This document shows, one piece after another, positions 61,347 to 64,000 of a DNA stretch of 64,000 nt. The stretch comes from LC029 sp036676475 (GTDB lineage Bacteria; Bacillota; Bacilli; Aneurinibacillales; RAOX-1). A model generated the notes under the pieces. It did not search any database, was not told the DNA's origin, and saw nothing but the letters and a program-made list of their open reading frames with translations. Position numbers and translations under genes: made by a program. Where the stretch lies: the NCBI GenBank assembly GCA_036676475.1, contig JAKFCU010000112.1:1-64000 (forward strand), in the 5' to 3' direction. Each line of letters begins with the position of its first letter. Position 1 is the stretch's first letter.

Positions 61347-61399
61347 TTGAATTAATAAATGCTAGGATAAATTAATTATCCTAGCATTTATTAATTCAA
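61347..61399. terminator. Perfect 24-pair bidirectional hairpin
   Basis: 61347-61370 and 61376-61399 are exact complements around ATTAA; the core is AATGCTAGGATAA. It lies between the convergent kinase and thioesterase genes and should stop both. It is much longer than terminators elsewhere in the window. Confidence 0.85.
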
Positions 61400-61405
61400 G
61401 AACCT

Positions 61406-61891
61406 TTATTTACTTTTTGTAAAGGTACTGGGCATCACTACAGCTATCACTTCTCCACGAGCACAAAGTGTATCATTAGCATATACCTCTGTATCAACCT
61501 TCCACTTTTTCGGATGAATCTCTTGTACAGTCCCAACTGCTTTTAATGGGACGCCATGTGGAGTTGGCTTTAAAAAGTCCACTTTTAACGAAGCCGTCAC
61601 AAAGCGAGGAGGATCCGTCTTATCTCCTACTTCATGTCCATTTTTCCGGTGCAATTTCAATGCCGCCGAGCCTGTCCCATGACAATCAATGAACGATGCA
61701 ATCAACCCTCCGTAAACAAAACCCGGAAGTGCCACATGCTCTGCTTGTGGTGTATAAATCGTCACTGTTTGCTCCCCTTGCCAACCTGTTCGAAAATGAT
61801 GACCATCTACATTTAATCGGCCACACCCATAGCACCATGCAAAATCATCTGGATAATCGTCTTGAATTGCTTTTAACACCTGCTCACTCAT
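61406..61891 (-). CDS. PaaI-type hotdog thioesterase
   Basis: 161 residues. Hotdog fold with the helix segment LPGFVYGGLIASFIDCHGTGSA (Asp as probable catalytic residue) and the strand RFVTASLKVDFLKPTP. CYGCGRLN at the N-terminus is typical of a Bacillus subgroup and may bind zinc. Likely hydrolyses acyl- or aryl-CoA; substrate unknown. AGGGGAAGT lies before the ATG. Confidence 0.85.
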   Translation of the reverse strand: MSEQVLKAIQDDYPDDFAWCYGCGRLNVDGHHFRTGWQGEQTVTIYTPQAEHVALPGFVYGGLIASFIDCHGTGSAALKLHRKNGHEVGDKTDPPRFVTASLKVDFLKPTPHGVPLKAVGTVQEIHPKKWKVDTEVYANDTLCARGEVIAVVMPSTFTKSK

Positions 61892-61940
61892 TACTTCCCC
61901 TCCCTTTTCAAAATAGTATAGCTTACATTGAAGGTTGGTA

Positions 61941-63794
61941 TTAGATCGGATTCCCTAAAGTTACTTTGTTTTTCCCACTCTCCTTGGACCGATAAAGTGC
62001 AGCATCTGCATTTTTATACAACTCTTCAAACTTGATGCCGCTCTTTTTCATAAATGTGATCCCAATACTTGCCGTGAAGGAGATCTGGTTCTTTTCATCA
62101 AAAACAATCTTACTATTTTCAATAATTGCCCTTAAATGCTCTGCTTCTTCCAGACTCTCTCCTTCATTTACTCCCATTAGAAATATAGCGAATTCTTCAC
62201 CTCCCATTCTCCCCACAATGCCTTTACTAGCAAATGTTTTTTTTAATATACTGGAAAACTCAATTAATACTTGATCTCCAGCCATGTGGCCGTACTTATC
62301 GTTGATCTGCTTAAAATCATCAATGTCAAGCAACAGCAATGAGATGCCAGAGCTCTTCTCCTTTAGCTGCTCTTTTACTAGATCTAAAAAATACTTGCGA
62401 TTAAATACACCTGTCAACCCATCGATTGTCGCCTGTTGAAACAACTCTATATTTTTTTCATGTAATTCTTTTGTTCTTTGGTACACTTTTTCTTCTAGCG
62501 TATTATTGATTTGAACCAACTCTGCGGTTAACGTTTTGTTTTTCTTAAATAATAATGAATATCGATAGGAAATGATTACTGCTTGCAGCAAGAAGAAAAG
62601 AAAAACACAGTACTCCATAATGGCAACCGTGTCAATAACCTCTGAAAAATAAAGAGCGTCATTACACATGCCCACAATGATCATGAATAAAGCCATTAAA
62701 TTGATACGTGCCCCTTCTCTTTTCCGGAATACAGCCAGAATACCTACATAAAAAACAAAATATAAAAGAATGCTCGCCATGATCGTTACATGGATAAGCA
62801 TTGTCTCTGTAAAAATTCGAGCTGGGGTCAACAAGATATAGCCACTGCACAATACAGTAAAACCATAGGCAATAACAAGGGGAGTATTATGTACTTCCTT
62901 TGGGTACATATGCTTCATCAGCAAAATAAGGAGCATAAAACCTGCTATTTCAACTAAGTACTCGATTTTCACCATCAACTCCCAGCTGATGATTGGGAGC
63001 AGTAAAAACACCAGGTACTCACTGAGCAGCAGAGTGCGTACCGCTGCAACCACCCCGACTAATCCAATCAGAAGGATGGATAACTCCTGCTTCCGGACGC
63101 CAAAAATAATCAGATGATACAGTCCTATGAAGAAAAATCCACCAATAATGAATATGTCTTGAGTAAAATCCTTTAAAATAGAAAAAGTCAGTGTTTGAGT
63201 ATCACCATATAATACTTCACCGAAAATTCCACCTTCACGGAAGGAGTAATTGGATACTTGAATTAATATTTCGACTATTTCTTGTTTAGGCTCAAAAAAA
63301 ACAAGATTAAGTTGTAACTTTGGAGTCTCGTCATCGATACTCTTTCCGACAACCCCTATGCTGTCCTTTTTTACGCCATCAACCCAAAGTTGATAAGCGC
63401 TTCCAATGTATCTAAGATACAAAGCTTTATTTTTCCCTATATCTTCAGAAGGTAGTTTTATTTTTAATCGATACGTCCCGTAGCCATAATTCGTCAGTTT
63501 CACACCATTAATGATTTGCCCTCGCCAAGAGGAAGGAACCTGAATGTAATCCGGTCGGAGATTACTATATTTTATATCCTCTGGATACAATAATTGTTGC
63601 CAATAAAATTCCCATTCTCCATGTAAAGAAACTTTTTGCTCTTTAGGAGTACGATTGTCATATTCCAATTGGCTAATCCCCTTTACTGCTGTAGAGTCTA
63701 TTAATGTCTCCGCATAAGTATGGATATTAGCATTTATTAGTAGAGTTCCAAATAGAAACAATATGTAGATGACAATGATTCCCCTATTCATCAT
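61941..63794 (-). CDS. Membrane diguanylate cyclase with 7TMR-DISM sensor
   Basis: 617 residues. Signal peptide, an extracellular carbohydrate-binding-like DISM domain (about 30-200, GEWEFYWQQLLYPED, VPSSWRG, YGTYRLKI), seven transmembrane helices (about 215-410), a coiled coil and a GGDEF domain with DGLTGVFNRKYF, DIDDFKQINDKYGH and active site GGEEF. The RxxD product-inhibition site is not seen before it. It should make c-di-GMP in response to an outside signal. The ATG follows GGGAGAGGA; the frame's first 25 codons are not used. The riboswitch near 0.8 kb is a possible target in the same cell. Confidence 0.9.
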   Translation of the reverse strand: MMNRGIIVIYILFLFGTLLINANIHTYAETLIDSTAVKGISQLEYDNRTPKEQKVSLHGEWEFYWQQLLYPEDIKYSNLRPDYIQVPSSWRGQIINGVKLTNYGYGTYRLKIKLPSEDIGKNKALYLRYIGSAYQLWVDGVKKDSIGVVGKSIDDETPKLQLNLVFFEPKQEIVEILIQVSNYSFREGGIFGEVLYGDTQTLTFSILKDFTQDIFIIGGFFFIGLYHLIIFGVRKQELSILLIGLVGVVAAVRTLLLSEYLVFLLLPIISWELMVKIEYLVEIAGFMLLILLMKHMYPKEVHNTPLVIAYGFTVLCSGYILLTPARIFTETMLIHVTIMASILLYFVFYVGILAVFRKREGARINLMALFMIIVGMCNDALYFSEVIDTVAIMEYCVFLFFLLQAVIISYRYSLLFKKNKTLTAELVQINNTLEEKVYQRTKELHEKNIELFQQATIDGLTGVFNRKYFLDLVKEQLKEKSSGISLLLLDIDDFKQINDKYGHMAGDQVLIEFSSILKKTFASKGIVGRMGGEEFAIFLMGVNEGESLEEAEHLRAIIENSKIVFDEKNQISFTASIGITFMKKSGIKFEELYKNADAALYRSKESGKNKVTLGNPI

Positions 63795-64000
63795 TCCTCT
63801 CCCACCCAACACCAAATAGCAATTAAAATCGTTTATATTATACCATTTTTTAGAGGGGGTTCCGCTCAAATTTTTCCAATTGTAACACTCTATCCTTTAT
63901 ACGCTTGCTTAAAAGTTTTTATGTAAATTTTTTCCTTCATCTTTACCACTATTAATGATATGGTTCCCTCTATTGAATGATAATTCCAGAAACAAGAGAA
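63795..64000. other. Upstream region of the cyclase gene
   Basis: AT-rich, no gene recognised in the last 200 bases of the window; the cyclase promoter must lie here, and a gene beyond the edge may start outside. Confidence 0.4.

Noticed and set aside
1..64000. tRNA, rRNA, transposase or prophage genes
   Set aside because: Both strands were read for them; none was recognised, though a tRNA scan was not possible here.

Overview
The window looks like chromosomal DNA of a low-GC, spore-forming member of the Bacillales (Bacillaceae or a near relative). Evidence: a TnrA-type nitrogen regulator, a RocR/sigma-54 arginine-ornithine system, spore-linked families (YheC/YheD ATP-grasp, YtvI, PAS sporulation-type kinase), Fur boxes of Bacillus type, AGGAGG ribosome sites with frequent TTG/GTG starts, and many U-run terminators. 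No rRNA, tRNA, CRISPR array, transposase or prophage module was recognised. The species cannot be named from the sequence alone.

Layout. 0-2.3 kb: a small unknown protein, then a cyclic-di-GMP-I riboswitch with a terminator in front of an ECF sigma / anti-sigma pair. 2.3-3.1 kb: an iron-mineralising encapsulin cargo (IMEF) whose shell gene survives only as the first 30 codons. 3.2-7.6 kb: the roc locus (rocA relic, rocG, rocD, divergent rocR). 7.7-19.4 kb: housekeeping and cell-envelope genes (YheC/D, GlpQ-like, class A PBP, pepF, fabF, NERD protein, thiN, glucan phosphorylase). 19.6-25.8 kb: small unknown genes, YtvI, a Fur-regulated DUF2325 gene, a methyltransferase, an RHH protein and a nucleotidase abutting a VOC-protein relic. 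26.0-27.7 kb: a Fur-boxed operon for a surface heme protein with two small membrane partners. 28.1-31.6 kb: an MCP, a DUF1641 protein and decayed small genes including an RpiR-type relic. 31.7-36.2 kb: gnd, an M24 peptidase, glnS. 36.5-40.2 kb: larE-larB-larC plus an IclR regulator, with two copies of a candidate operator. 40.4-44.2 kb: a Mn/Zn/Fe ABC importer behind an MntR-like palindrome. 44.3-48.4 kb: a divergent, Fur-controlled siderophore uptake locus. 48.4-55.8 kb: a PAS kinase, then two DEAD-box helicases, two cold-shock proteins and a CarD regulator in one orientation, a lysyl oxidase-family protein, and tnrA with its own box. 56.1-61.3 kb: a three-gene signalling operon (hybrid kinase, CheR, response regulator-kinase). 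61.4-63.8 kb: a thioesterase and a membrane diguanylate cyclase.

Themes. Iron and metals recur: IMEF relic locus, four Fur-box regions, siderophore and Mn/Zn uptake, and nickel-pincer cofactor synthesis. Cyclic-di-GMP is both made (GGDEF enzyme near 62 kb) and sensed (riboswitch near 0.8 kb). Gene decay is visible at five or more places (encapsulin shell, rocA, VOC protein, RpiR regulator, micro-ORFs), so the genome appears to be losing functions. A short dispersed repeat occurs at five intergenic loci, twice as a near-identical dimer, and is the best candidate for an undescribed element.
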